Source of the DNA: Polyangiaceae bacterium
GTDB lineage: Bacteria; Myxococcota_A; Polyangia; Polyangiales; Polyangiaceae
NCBI GenBank assembly: GCA_041389725.1
Contig: JAWKRG010000004.1
Span: forward strand, 970,995 to 1,034,994
Direction of reading: 5' to 3'
DNA: 64,000 bases
Within the stretch, counting starts at the first letter, position 1, and each line of letters opens with the position of its first letter. This document shows positions 7,571 to 15,872 of the stretch, piece after piece. The position numbers and the translations under genes were made by a program. The notes beneath the pieces are model-generated. The model ran no database searches. It was not told the DNA's origin and was given only the letters and a program-made list of their open reading frames with translations.

Positions 7571-8689
7571 ATGACCCAGACTGTGAGCAGGTGGGTTTGG
7601 TTGGGGCTCTGTCTCGCCGTCGTGGGCTGTGGGGACGACGAACCCCTGGGAGGTCCCAAACTCCCTGCGGGATTCGACGACGAGGCGAAGGCCGAGCTGG
7701 TGGCGGCGGGGGTCACCAAGTACTTCGGTCAGTTCGAGGCGGAACAAGTCGAATCCTACGAAGACTTCGACGCCTACACCTTCGCGCCCCGCGACGACGG
7801 GCCAACCTGCCTCTTTGGGGACCCGTTTCGGGTCTCGGTGCGCGACACCGGATCTCGCGACTTGCTCATCTACCTGCAAGGAGGTGGCGCCTGCTGGGGA
7901 AGCAGCTGCACCGCCAATGCAAAGGCTGGCATCGGCGTACAACCGGTCGGTTGGACCGACAAGACGAAGGAAGCGAACCCAGCCCTATTCGATTTCAGCG
8001 TGGTCTTCGTGTCGTACTGCGACGGATCGGTCTTCAGCGGCGACAATCTCGTGCTTGCTGCAGACGGAAGCATCGAGCGACGTCATCGTGGGCTTGCCAA
8101 TCTTTCGGCGGCGCTGGACATTGCCAAGGAGCGCTTTCCCACGCCGCGGCGTGTGGTGGTAGGGGGAAGCAGTGCCGGCGGCTACGGCACGATCGTGGCT
8201 ACTGCGGTCGTTCGTCTGGCCTACGACGGCGTTCCGATGTTCGTCATCAATGATGCGGGCGTGGGTTTGACCAACCCCGAAGAGGACGGCCTGATCGAAG
8301 CCGTGAAGAACGAGTGGAAGTTCCCACAGTTCTTGCCGGCATCTTGTGCGGACTGCCTCGCCAGTCGACAGTTCACCTCGGTGGTGCAATGGGGCCTGGA
8401 CCACGACCCCAGCTTGCGGGTAGGCGTGTTCAGCGCCTACGAGGACTCGATCATCAGCGGCTTGTTCTTGGGCATGACGGGACCGCAGTTCCGCGAGCTG
8501 TTGCTGAAAGAGACGGGCAAGGTGCATGAGGCGCACCCCTCCCGCTACAAGCGCTTCTTCATCGAGGGCGGCGCCCACACGGCCATTTTGGCTGGTTACA
8601 GCGACGTCAGCGTCAACGGCACGCGTCTCGTCGCATGGACGGCCGCGATGCTGGGCGACGGCGGGGCGTGGAACGACGTCTTGGAGTGA
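7571..8689 (+). CDS. Pectin acetylesterase-family lipoprotein esterase
   Basis: Predicted outer-surface or periplasmic serine esterase of 372 residues. MTQTVSRWVWLGLCLAVVGC is a lipoprotein signal with Cys20 as the anchor. The oxyanion segment LQGGGACWGSSC (102-113) and nucleophile motif GSSAGGYG (Ser201) are those of pectin/Notum-type acetylesterases, and a GGAHT motif near the C-terminus supplies the probable histidine. Notum relatives remove fatty acyl groups and plant members deacetylate pectin, so the substrate is open. The open frame extends 19 codons upstream, but ATG 7571 starts the signal peptide. Its 3' end, including the stop codon, has been tandemly duplicated (8650-8731). Confidence 0.82.
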   Translation: MTQTVSRWVWLGLCLAVVGCGDDEPLGGPKLPAGFDDEAKAELVAAGVTKYFGQFEAEQVESYEDFDAYTFAPRDDGPTCLFGDPFRVSVRDTGSRDLLIYLQGGGACWGSSCTANAKAGIGVQPVGWTDKTKEANPALFDFSVVFVSYCDGSVFSGDNLVLAADGSIERRHRGLANLSAALDIAKERFPTPRRVVVGGSSAGGYGTIVATAVVRLAYDGVPMFVINDAGVGLTNPEEDGLIEAVKNEWKFPQFLPASCADCLASRQFTSVVQWGLDHDPSLRVGVFSAYEDSIISGLFLGMTGPQFRELLLKETGKVHEAHPSRYKRFFIEGGAHTAILAGYSDVSVNGTRLVAWTAAMLGDGGAWNDVLE

Positions 8690-8731
8690 GCGGGCTGGGC
8701 GACGGGTGGAACGACGTCTTGGAGTGAGTGG
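8650..8731 (+). repeat. Tandem duplication of the esterase 3' end including its stop codon
   Basis: GCTGGGCGACGG...GGAACGACGTCTTGGAGTGAG begins at 8650 and again at 8694; the second copy lacks 6 bp in the middle. The first copy contains the real stop codon at 8687-8689, and the second lies in the gap before the next gene. A third GGGCTG fragment starts at 8730. Confidence 0.85.
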
Positions 8732-8799
8732 GCTGCGTGCTGCCGCGTTGCTCGACCGAGCGTTCACTGCTACTTCTCGCTGCTGTTGGAGGCACGATC

Positions 8800-10746
8800 A
8801 TGAAACGGCTGGCGCTCGTCGTGATGGGCGCTGTCTTGGCAGCCTGCGGTGATGGGGAAGGCGATACGACGCCCCTCGCGCCCTTGGACGTTCCTGACGG
8901 CTGTCAGGCCTTGGCCCACCAGGCCGACTGCCTGTTGCCTTTCCCGTCGGATGCGTTCTTGTCCTCGGACGCCAGCACGCCATCGGGCAAGCGCGTCGAG
9001 ATCAACGGTGCGGCGCAGCCTTTGGATGCCAAGGGCGCTTCCGTCGACTTCACCTCCCATGTAACGGCGGACGGTTTCTCGCCCGGCAGCCAGATCCTGG
9101 CGCTGTTTCCCGAGGGAGTCGACGACTCGGACCTGATCTTTCATACCGACGACGTCACCAAGTCCCTCGACAAGGACTCCTTCACTCAGATCCTCGAGGC
9201 CGAGACCGGTGAGCCCGTGCTTCACTTCGCAGAAGTCGATCCGCGCGCGGAAGAGGGGGCCGCGCGCGCCCTCGTGCTGAGACCTCTCGTCCGCCTGCAC
9301 GACGGCAAGCGCTACGTCGTCGTGTTGCGCCGGCTGAAGCGCCCGGACGGAGCCGCGGTCACGCCGCCCGAAGGCTTTCGACGCCTCCGGGACCGGCAAG
9401 GCACGGGAGATCCGAAGTTGGCGCCCCTCGCGGAACGCTTCGAGAAGGACGTGTTCCCAGTCATCGCGAAGCGAGGACTCACGCGCCGCGAGCTGACTCT
9501 GGCCTGGGACTTCACCGTGCGCAGCAAGGACAACCTCGTGGGCGACATGCTCGAGGTGCGCGCCCAGACTTTGGCCTACCTCGCACAGCCTCCCAAGCTG
9601 GAGATCGTCGCAGTGACGGACGCGGCCAGCGAGCACATCGCCCGGCGTATCGATGCTCGCGTGACCGTGCCACTGTTCCTCGACAAGAACGAGCCCCTCT
9701 CGTCCCTCACCCGCGATAGCGAGGGCCACGTCATTCAGAACGGCACGACCCAAGCCGAGTTCAGCGTGTTCGTGCCGCCGAGCGTAGCCAATCGCGCGCA
9801 GGGCATGCCGCCAGCGCGCTTGCTGCAATACGGGCATGGCTTCTTCGGCTCGCTGGAGGAAGCGGCCGGCTTTCCCTCTCAGCTCGCCGACGAAAAGGGG
9901 TTCGTCGTCGTCGCGACGAACTGGGTCGGCATGAGTGAGCAAGATCGCTTCCGCGTCGTCGAGCAACTGGTGACGAAGATGGGCGACGGCATGCGCTTCG
10001 TCGATCGCGCGCACCAGGCCATGGCCAATGCCATCGTCGTTGGAGCCGTGGCCCAGGGCGAGCTAGCTCAACGTGCGGAGTTGCAGTTCGGCGCCGGAGC
10101 TGCCTACGACCCGGCAACGCTGTACTTCTACGGCAACAGCATGGGGCACATCCTGGGCGGAACCTATCTCGCTCTGTCGCCCGACGTGGAGCGCGGCGTG
10201 CTTGGAGTTGGCGGCGCAAACCTCTCCTTCATCATGTTTCGGGCACGGCCCCTGGCGGCGTTCTTGCTGTTCGTGGGCCAAGTCTTTCCCGACGCCATCG
10301 ATCAGCAGAAGTTCGCCGCACTTGGGCAGCTGGGCTTCGATCGCCTCGATCCCTTGAGCTACGCGCCGAACGTATTGCAGGACACCTTCGAGGGATCGCC
10401 GGCCACGCGTCGCGTGCTGATGCAAGTCGGCATCGGGGATTCCGAGGTCAACCCCTTGGCCGCGGAGCTTCATGCTCGTGCATTGGGCCTCGGCACCGTG
10501 AAGACGCCGGCGCGAGCCATCGCGGGCGTACCGGAACAGAGCACGCCGGTGGATGGATCGGCGCTGGTCGAGTTCGACTTCAAAGTCGACCCTTTGCCTG
10601 GCCTGCTAGCCATTCCCCCGACGGACTCCACAGACGTTCACGAGGGCGTCCGGCGACTGACGGCGTCGAAGCAGCAGCTGGACGGTTTCCTGCGCTCCGA
10701 CGGCAAGATCGAGCACACTTGTAGCGGCGTCTGCGATCCCGAGTGA
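8800..10746 (+). CDS. Alpha/beta-hydrolase lipoprotein (virulence-factor-lipase-like)
   Basis: A 648-residue surface lipoprotein; MKRLALVVMGAVLAAC gives Cys16 as lipid anchor. The N-terminal half begins with the PFPSDAFL segment found in VolA-like lipases and related beta-rich domains. The hydrolase domain follows, with a HGFFGS oxyanion-type segment and nucleophile elbow GNSMG (Ser447). A late CSGVC pair lies near the C-terminus. GGAGG at 8788-8792 is 7 bases from ATG 8800 and fixes the start. It follows the esterase in the same direction and may be co-transcribed. The substrate is unknown; the VolA comparison rests on layout and the FPSDAF motif. Confidence 0.7.
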   Translation: MKRLALVVMGAVLAACGDGEGDTTPLAPLDVPDGCQALAHQADCLLPFPSDAFLSSDASTPSGKRVEINGAAQPLDAKGASVDFTSHVTADGFSPGSQILALFPEGVDDSDLIFHTDDVTKSLDKDSFTQILEAETGEPVLHFAEVDPRAEEGAARALVLRPLVRLHDGKRYVVVLRRLKRPDGAAVTPPEGFRRLRDRQGTGDPKLAPLAERFEKDVFPVIAKRGLTRRELTLAWDFTVRSKDNLVGDMLEVRAQTLAYLAQPPKLEIVAVTDAASEHIARRIDARVTVPLFLDKNEPLSSLTRDSEGHVIQNGTTQAEFSVFVPPSVANRAQGMPPARLLQYGHGFFGSLEEAAGFPSQLADEKGFVVVATNWVGMSEQDRFRVVEQLVTKMGDGMRFVDRAHQAMANAIVVGAVAQGELAQRAELQFGAGAAYDPATLYFYGNSMGHILGGTYLALSPDVERGVLGVGGANLSFIMFRARPLAAFLLFVGQVFPDAIDQQKFAALGQLGFDRLDPLSYAPNVLQDTFEGSPATRRVLMQVGIGDSEVNPLAAELHARALGLGTVKTPARAIAGVPEQSTPVDGSALVEFDFKVDPLPGLLAIPPTDSTDVHEGVRRLTASKQQLDGFLRSDGKIEHTCSGVCDPE

Positions 10747-10774
10747 GTCGGGCCCGCGTACGACGGCGAATCCG

Positions 10775-10795
10775 TGCGCGCACCAAGGGCGCGCA
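10775..10795. terminator. Hairpin between convergent hydrolase and C45 genes
   Basis: TGCGCGC at 10775-10781 pairs with GCGCGCA at 10789-10795 over a 7-base loop, in the 72-bp gap between two convergent genes. No T tract follows on either strand, so a terminator role is tentative. Confidence 0.4.
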
Positions 10796-10818
10796 ACGGC
10801 CATCGACACGTGGTTGGC

Positions 10819-12021
10819 TCAGAGCCGATAGGTGCGTGGCTGGCGTTGGCAGGCGGGGCCTCGCGAAACCTCCACGGAGCGGGCGCTGGGGTCGATCACG
10901 GCTGAGAGAATCGTCCAGTTCATGGCGTCTCCGTGGCAGCAGATCGTGTTCATCCCCGCTCCGCTCTCACCGTGATCGGCCAGCAGGCTCCACAGCTGCC
11001 AACGTTCGTAGGACTGCTGCCCGTCGGCGATCCGCGGCAAGCGCGCTTCCCGTTGCACGTTGGGCTCGTGAATGTCGTAGCCCGCACCGAATCCCACCGT
11101 CACTGCTCCCAAGGGAACCTCCACGGCTTCGAGTTCGACCGCGTGGTACTTGTTGAAGGCGTGCAGCAGGCGATCCCTCGGCTCCCGGCGAACTGCGACA
11201 CGAGTGGACGATACCTCCACGACTGCGCGATCCGAAGTTGCGTCCACGAGGGTGATCAGTGCTCCTACCGCGCTACGTGCGCTGCGGAGGAACTCGACGG
11301 CCTCGACGACGCTGGCGCAAGTGTCGAGGCATGTCTGCACCAACAGCGTGGACAAGAGCCCCGCACGGGTGCGGCGCAAGTCGGTTGCAAACGCTTGATT
11401 GAGCGATACCGCAAGGCCGGCCTCGTTCACTCCCGCCACGGCCCCGACCAACACGGGATAGCTGACGCTGAGGTTCTGCAGCACGTCCGGTCCGCGCGTT
11501 CGCCGAACCAGCAGGAATGGCGCAAAAGAGGGCGGGAAGTCGTGGTTGTAGCCAAGCAGCGGCACGCCCTCCTGCGTCGTCTCCCCCGCAAGCGCAAGTG
11601 CCGTACAGCCAAGGCGGAAGCTGGGATTCGCGCTCTCCAGCTCGAACGCGTTGAAGCCGTACACTGCATGGGGCGCCAGCCCCAGACCCGACGCCAGCCC
11701 GCGAAGCACTTCCCAGTACCTCCCCTGTTGATGTTCTTGCAGTAGCCGCCGGTGAACGGTCAGGTAGGTGGCGCCGAGCAGGGTCGTTGCGCTTTTGACG
11801 GCGAGTCGTTGCGCCCGAGGAGCCAAGAAGCCTGGCAGCGCCGGCACTTCCAGCAGAGCATCGACCATCCGCGGCACGCGACCGCGCTGTGCGCGACCTT
11901 GCAGGTGCCCGCGCTCGAAAGCAGAGCCTTCCAGCTCGATGAGCGGTAGTGGACTCGCGCCCGCCGCCAGGACCTCGTGCTCCACGGGCCCGAGGGTACC
12001 GCGCCCGGCGCGATTGACCAA
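10819..12021 (-). CDS. C45-family peptidase / acyltransferase-like Ntn hydrolase
   Basis: About 400 residues resembling the acyl-coenzyme A:6-aminopenicillanic acid acyltransferase family (MEROPS C45). These are N-terminal nucleophile hydrolases that self-cleave ahead of a cysteine. The key segment is RLGCTALAL...GVPLLGYNHDF, with the Gly-Cys pair as likely processing site and new N-terminus. Downstream NEAGLAVSLNQ and NTICCHGD are family-like. The outer start is TTG at 12021; a GTG at 11985 (VEHEV) is an equally good start. No signal peptide is evident. It is divergent from the M15 peptidase gene with a gap of about 40 bp. The substrate, probably an acyl amide, is unknown. Confidence 0.7.
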   Translation of the reverse strand: MVNRAGRGTLGPVEHEVLAAGASPLPLIELEGSAFERGHLQGRAQRGRVPRMVDALLEVPALPGFLAPRAQRLAVKSATTLLGATYLTVHRRLLQEHQQGRYWEVLRGLASGLGLAPHAVYGFNAFELESANPSFRLGCTALALAGETTQEGVPLLGYNHDFPPSFAPFLLVRRTRGPDVLQNLSVSYPVLVGAVAGVNEAGLAVSLNQAFATDLRRTRAGLLSTLLVQTCLDTCASVVEAVEFLRSARSAVGALITLVDATSDRAVVEVSSTRVAVRREPRDRLLHAFNKYHAVELEAVEVPLGAVTVGFGAGYDIHEPNVQREARLPRIADGQQSYERWQLWSLLADHGESGAGMNTICCHGDAMNWTILSAVIDPSARSVEVSRGPACQRQPRTYRL

Positions 12022-12059
12022 TCCTCGGGTGCGGCGGTTCCAGGCCTACCGGCGGGGCA

Positions 12060-12899
12060 ATGGGCTATCATGCCGGCGTGAGTCGCTGCACGCTGCTCGG
12101 AACTGCGATGCTAGCCCTTGCGTGTGCGAGCGAGCGAGAGGCCGACGCTTCGCGAGAGGCGTCGTCTGCTTCGCCTTCAGCGCCTACCGCGCTCTCCGCA
12201 GCACAGCCTGAGCCGTCGGCGGCTTTGTCGAGCACTCCCATTGGGGCCGCCATCGTCCCGCCCGCTCCGGTGACGGCGGCCGGTCGCGTCTGCCGGCAGC
12301 AGGCGCCCCAGGACTTTCTGCTGCGCCAGGGTCAGATCGCCAAGATCGGTGCGAGCAAAGAAGAACGAGCCGCCATTCAGGCCGCACGCACGCGCGCCAA
12401 CGACTACCGCACTCGGTACTACGGCTACGTGTCCGGCTTTGGTAGCCGCGCGGACAACTCGCTGCCACCTCGCCACTTTGCCCAGAAGATGAAGTTCATG
12501 GGGCTGCCCCTCGTCATGCATCGCAAGGTCGTGCCGGCTCTCGAGTGCGTGGAAGCCGCACTGCGTCGGGACTGTGCTGCCGAGGCCTACGAACCGCGAC
12601 GGATGAGCGGGATTCGCATCGAGAATACCTTCAAGGACTACGAGGTCTCCAACCACCTCTACGGCATCGCTCTCGATATCGACTCTCACCTCAACCCGTG
12701 CTGCAAGTGCGTTGGGCGCTGGAAAGAAGCAGAAGCTTGCAGGAAGAAGGTGAGTTCACCCTTCGAGCGGATGGCGATGCCCAAGTGTTGGGTGGAGGTG
12801 TTCGAACGCTACGGCTTCCACTGGCTCGGCCACGATCCGGAACTCGAGGACACCATGCACTTCGAGTTCTTGGGAGATCCCGAGAAGATCCTCGAGTGA
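12060..12899 (+). CDS. M15-family D-Ala-D-Ala carboxypeptidase-like lipoprotein
   Basis: Predicted periplasmic zinc peptidase acting on peptidoglycan stems. A short hydrophobic signal ends at LALAC, a good lipobox, followed by a Ser/Ala/Pro spacer. The catalytic part shows SNHLYGIALDID, giving the first zinc His and Asp, and EDTMHFEF with the second zinc His, as in VanY/DacB-type and related M15 enzymes. Several cysteines near the active site (NPCCKC, EACRKK) are unusual and could form disulfides. The frame opens at ATG 12060; GTG 12078 gives a more typical signal length. It ends 4 bp from the convergent Rdx-type gene. Confidence 0.78.
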   Translation: MGYHAGVSRCTLLGTAMLALACASEREADASREASSASPSAPTALSAAQPEPSAALSSTPIGAAIVPPAPVTAAGRVCRQQAPQDFLLRQGQIAKIGASKEERAAIQAARTRANDYRTRYYGYVSGFGSRADNSLPPRHFAQKMKFMGLPLVMHRKVVPALECVEAALRRDCAAEAYEPRRMSGIRIENTFKDYEVSNHLYGIALDIDSHLNPCCKCVGRWKEAEACRKKVSSPFERMAMPKCWVEVFERYGFHWLGHDPELEDTMHFEFLGDPEKILE

Positions 12900-12903
12900 A
12901 CCC

Positions 12904-13182
12904 TCAGCCCTTCTCGCAGAATTCACACTCCCGCGGCGCCACGTGACGCTGAATGGCCGCTATGACCGCGTCAGGCTTGGGTGCGTCCCGCGGGAGCATG
13001 CGGGCGAAGAAGCTCTGCCCGCGCGAAGCGACGAGCTCACCGTCGACCAGGACGTCGAACTGTCCCAGCTTCCCCTCCACGACCTCCGTGGTCGCGCCGA
13101 AGGTGTCGCGCAGCTCGGCTGCGAGATCGTGGGCGCGGTCCAGGTAGTGACACACTTCGCAGTAGAGGATCTTCACGTGCAT
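12904..13182 (-). CDS. Rdx/SelW-like thioredoxin-fold protein (Cys form)
   Basis: A 92-residue protein of the SelT/SelW/SelH family. The redox motif is YCEVCHYLDRA near the N-terminus, where selenoprotein relatives have CxxU; here the second position is cysteine encoded by a normal codon, so no Sec insertion is needed. Beta strand FDVLVDGELVASR and a C-terminal CEFC pair follow. It lies 43 bp downstream of a triheme lipoprotein gene on the same strand and may be co-transcribed. A role in thiol redox control is known for the family, but no specific partner is. Confidence 0.82.
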   Translation of the reverse strand: MHVKILYCEVCHYLDRAHDLAAELRDTFGATTEVVEGKLGQFDVLVDGELVASRGQSFFARMLPRDAPKPDAVIAAIQRHVAPRECEFCEKG

Positions 13183-13225
13183 GTCGCCAACCAGGTGAGT
13201 CTCGGTGCTCTGGTGCGCCGCGCCC

Positions 13226-14086
13226 TCACGGTGCGTAGATGCGCCCCGGGGCGCCGTCCTTGCCGTCTTGGGTGTGACACGTGTTGCAGTCCCCGCTGGC
13301 TACGGATTGCTTCATCACCCTTTCCTTGCCGCCAGAGACTACCTTCGCGTTGTAGGGTGGCACGAGCGCTCCAGGCGCTGCCTCGTAGAAGAAGTTGCCC
13401 GCAGCGTTGGTGCTCAGTGTGACCGTCTTGCCCTGCGCGTCGGTCACGACGACGTCGATGGCGCTGATGCCGTTGCAGTCATCGGGTTCACGCGCGGTGG
13501 GGTACACGGTGCCGGCGACGAGCAGCGTGGGCCCTTCTCCGCTAGCGGAGTGACACTGGATGCAGGTGCCACCCGGGCGCATCAGCGGGGATTCGTGGTT
13601 GCCCCCCGTCCAGTGCGTGTCACTGCTGCAGACCAGGGGCAATTGGGGGACGGAGCCGCTGCCGTTGGGGCCGCAGTCTCCCGGAGGCATTCCCGCTGCG
13701 ATCCAAGATTGGAATGCAGCGATGTCCGCGGCTGGCAACACGCCGGTTGGTGGCATCGGATCTTTTGCATCCTGCATGCGCGCCAAGGAAACCTCCGCCA
13801 CAGTCATGCCAGGGTGCGTGGTGGAAGGCGCCGTGAGATCCGCGTAGCTGATCAGAGCCATGGGCACTTTGGAGAGTGGAGGATCCGAGTGACAGGGCGT
13901 GCAGCTCTCGCTGAGCACGGTGGCGACGTCGCAGGGTAGATCGCCGGCAACTTGCGTTGACGTCGTGCCCGATCCGTTGCCGTTGCCCGGGTGTCCCGGG
14001 TCGATCACTTCGCCCTGGCAACCGAAGGCCGCCGCGAGTGCCGAGGCGGTCAGAAGTGCGATGGATCCGTGGAGTCGGGCAACCAT
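13226..14086 (-). CDS. Triheme c-type cytochrome-like lipoprotein
   Basis: A 286-residue exported protein with a lipobox (AAAFGC) and a short Gly/Asn/Ser spacer. It has three CxxCH heme-attachment sites: CTPCH, CIQCH and CNTCH. The DPMPPTGVLPAADIAAFQSWIAAG segment resembles cytochrome domains of planctomycete and myxobacterial surface proteins. The C-terminal half contains a carboxypeptidase-regulatory-like beta domain (DVVVTDAQGKTVTLSTNAAGNF) in which the third heme site follows. Probable role is periplasmic or surface electron transfer; partners are unknown. It is divergent from the BlaI gene. Confidence 0.78.
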   Translation of the reverse strand: MVARLHGSIALLTASALAAAFGCQGEVIDPGHPGNGNGSGTTSTQVAGDLPCDVATVLSESCTPCHSDPPLSKVPMALISYADLTAPSTTHPGMTVAEVSLARMQDAKDPMPPTGVLPAADIAAFQSWIAAGMPPGDCGPNGSGSVPQLPLVCSSDTHWTGGNHESPLMRPGGTCIQCHSASGEGPTLLVAGTVYPTAREPDDCNGISAIDVVVTDAQGKTVTLSTNAAGNFFYEAAPGALVPPYNAKVVSGGKERVMKQSVASGDCNTCHTQDGKDGAPGRIYAP

Positions 14087-14192
14087 GTGGGGTTAGTACC
14101 CACTCCGCCCCCAGGGCAGGCAGACGCCCGGCGGGCGACGCCGAGGCGCTCAGCGCTGCACTCTGCAGGCTGAAACGGCTGTGAATATACAA

Positions 14193-14211
14193 ATACTACC
14201 CGCTGTAGTAT
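14193..14211. promoter_or_regulatory. BlaI-type operator upstream of the blaI-like gene
   Basis: ATACTAC, a 5-base spacer and GTAGTAT form a perfect 7-5-7 inverted repeat, close to the TACTACA/TGTAGTA boxes bound by BlaI/MecI repressors. It ends 3 bp before ATG 14215 and 9 bp before GTG 14221. The right arm includes TAGTAT, a plausible -10 hexamer, so the repressor would occlude the promoter and the mRNA would be leaderless or nearly so. A second copy with the same 5-base spacer lies at 15662. Confidence 0.85.
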
Positions 14212-14214
14212 CTG

Positions 14215-14616
14215 ATGCGAGTGAGCAAGCATGCAGGTCCGCTTGGCGAGCTGGAGGCCGCCGTGCTCGAGGTTCTGTGGCGCAGCCACCAGCCACTTTC
14301 CGTTCGGGACGTGCTCGGAAGCGTGCGTCGCAAACCTGCGCTGGCCTACACCACCGTGCTCACGGTGCTCGACCGCATGCATGACAAGGGCCTCGTCGTG
14401 CGCGACAAGGAGGGCAGAGCCTTCCTCTATTCTGCCGCGATGTCGCGGGAGGCTTGGTTCGGCGAGCGAGCGGCACGCGCACTTGCCGATGCAAATCCTG
14501 GAGACGGCGACGCCGTGTTGATGGCCTTTCTCGATTCGACTGAGCGAGTCGATCCCGCGCTGCTCGATGATCTCTCGCGCTTGATTGCGGAACGCAAGCG
14601 GAGTCGACGGAAGTGA
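14215..14616 (+). CDS. BlaI/MecI/CopY-family transcriptional repressor
   Basis: A winged-helix repressor of 133 residues (131 if GTG 14221 is the start). LGELEAAVLEVLWRS opens the fold, LAYTTVLTVLDRMHDKGLV is the recognition-helix region, and RAFLYSA is the wing. The C-terminal dimerisation part ends in a basic KRSRRK tail. In BlaI the repressor is cleaved by its M56 partner when the signal arrives. The M56 gene follows with a 4-bp ATGA-type overlap, so the pair forms one switch. Two operators flank the pair (14193 and 15662). Neither start has a ribosome site, which supports leaderless translation. Confidence 0.93.
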   Translation: MRVSKHAGPLGELEAAVLEVLWRSHQPLSVRDVLGSVRRKPALAYTTVLTVLDRMHDKGLVVRDKEGRAFLYSAAMSREAWFGERAARALADANPGDGDAVLMAFLDSTERVDPALLDDLSRLIAERKRSRRK

Positions 14617-15620
14617 CAGGCGTGCTGCTGCCGATAGCGGCGATCTTCCTGGCGGTGGCAGTGCTCGCCGGTGCACTCGCCACCGGCATTGGAGCGTGGG
14701 CTTCGAGGACGGGCAGGGCCGCTCACTCATCGGCAGTCTGGGCGGCGCTGATGGTCGGACCGCTGTTGGTGGCATTGATGAGCACGCTAGCGCTAGTCGC
14801 GCCTGAGCCAGGCGCTGGCTGCCACTGCCTTCGACATGACCACCACTTGCACATCTGCTTGCTGCACCCCGCGCTAGCCAGCCCCCTCGTCTACCCCGCG
14901 CTTGCCGTGCTGGGGCTTTGGCTACTCGCGGCTCTTCCACGGATGACGCGACAGCTCATCGCGGCAACACGTGGGATGCGCACGGTGCACCGCATTCGTC
15001 GAGTTCCGCCACGACGCATTGGCGATACGCAGTTGCGGATCCTGCCCTGCGGTTCACCGTCCGCATTCACCGCCGGTGCGGTAGCGCCGGTGATCGTGGT
15101 CGACCAGGACCTTTGGCAGCGCCTGTCGACGGTGGAGCGCGCAGCGATAGTGCATCACGAGAGTTGCCACGTGAGTCGTGCGGACACTCTCACCTTGCTG
15201 GTCCTGCGATGCTGTCTGGCGCTGCAGCCGTGGTTGCCGAGTTCGCTGCTCGAGCGCTGGCGGCATGCGACCGAGATCGCGTGCGACCGACACGCTGGCA
15301 ATCGAGTGGGCGATCCAAGTGTCGTGGCGGAGGCGTTGGTGCGGGTGAGTCGCCTGCGCGGCGAAGCTGCCGGCTGCGAGCCTCTTCCCAAAGAGGCAGC
15401 GCTAGGGGCGTTCGGTGCGGGCGGGCTCGAGGCCCGGGTTCACGCTTTGTTGGCACCGGAGGCTGGGTCACACGGAGCATCGCGAGCGACCGTGCTGCAC
15501 GCCAATGACGTGCTGCGCCTGCTCCTGCCAGCGCTGGGAGTCGGACTTTTGGTCTGCTTTTGGCCCGGCGACCTGTTGCATCACGCCATCGAAACCGTGA
15601 TCGGTCTCGTGAGTCACTGA
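14613..15620 (+). CDS. M56-family membrane zinc protease (BlaR1-like sensor)
   Basis: Membrane-embedded metalloprotease of 335 residues that should relay an outside signal by cleaving the BlaI-like repressor. Hydrophobic segments lie near 3-28, 41-63, 88-108 and 296-330. The cytoplasmic catalytic motif HHESCH (HExxH, 182-186) and the ACDRHA motif are intact. There is no penicillin-binding sensor domain. Instead the short outside loop between the second and third helices (65-86) holds Cys70, His71, Cys72, His75, His77, His78, His80, Cys82 and His85, which looks like a metal-binding sensor. That interpretation is inference. It overlaps the repressor gene by 4 bp. Confidence 0.9.
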   Translation: MTGVLLPIAAIFLAVAVLAGALATGIGAWASRTGRAAHSSAVWAALMVGPLLVALMSTLALVAPEPGAGCHCLRHDHHLHICLLHPALASPLVYPALAVLGLWLLAALPRMTRQLIAATRGMRTVHRIRRVPPRRIGDTQLRILPCGSPSAFTAGAVAPVIVVDQDLWQRLSTVERAAIVHHESCHVSRADTLTLLVLRCCLALQPWLPSSLLERWRHATEIACDRHAGNRVGDPSVVAEALVRVSRLRGEAAGCEPLPKEAALGAFGAGGLEARVHALLAPEAGSHGASRATVLHANDVLRLLLPALGVGLLVCFWPGDLLHHAIETVIGLVSH

Positions 15621-15650
15621 GCTGTCAGTCCAAGGAGGGAATGAGTAGTC

Positions 15651-15872
15651 ATGTGTCGAAGTACTACAATGCGTAGTAGCGCGTCGTTGGCAGGCGCCGT
15701 GTTGGCAATGACCGTGATGACCTGGGCCCAGGCCAAAGGTGCGGTCGACGAGGTGGCGGGCGCGGAGCTCGTTTGCCGTGCTGGTCCGACCGCCACCCTG
15801 GCGCGCGCCGCTCGGATGCGTGGTGAAACATCAGGTAGCGGCCGTGTCCGACCACCGGGAAGTTGCGGATGA
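15651..15872 (+). pseudogene. Truncated third gene of the BlaI/M56 unit (secreted protein start)
   Basis: After the M56 gene, CAAGGAGGG at 15631-15639 precedes ATG 15651, and a second ATG lies at 15669. From the latter, MRSSASLAGAVLAMTVMTWAQA is a clear signal peptide, so an exported product was intended. After about 35 codons the frame runs into sequence that on the other strand encodes part of an unrelated glutamate synthase-type protein and soon stops. I read this as a gene cut by a rearrangement between about 15770 and 15830. The operator at 15662-15678 overlaps its start. Confidence 0.5.
15662..15678. promoter_or_regulatory. Second BlaI-type operator, over the start of the third gene
   Basis: TACTAC, AATGC and GTAGTA form a 6-5-6 inverted repeat with the same core and spacing as the operator at 14193. 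The spacer contains ATG 15669. Binding would block initiation or a separate promoter of the downstream signal-peptide gene. Confidence 0.78.

Noticed and set aside
12904..13182. Selenoprotein of the SelW type
   Set aside because: The redox motif has cysteine codons at both positions and no internal TGA.
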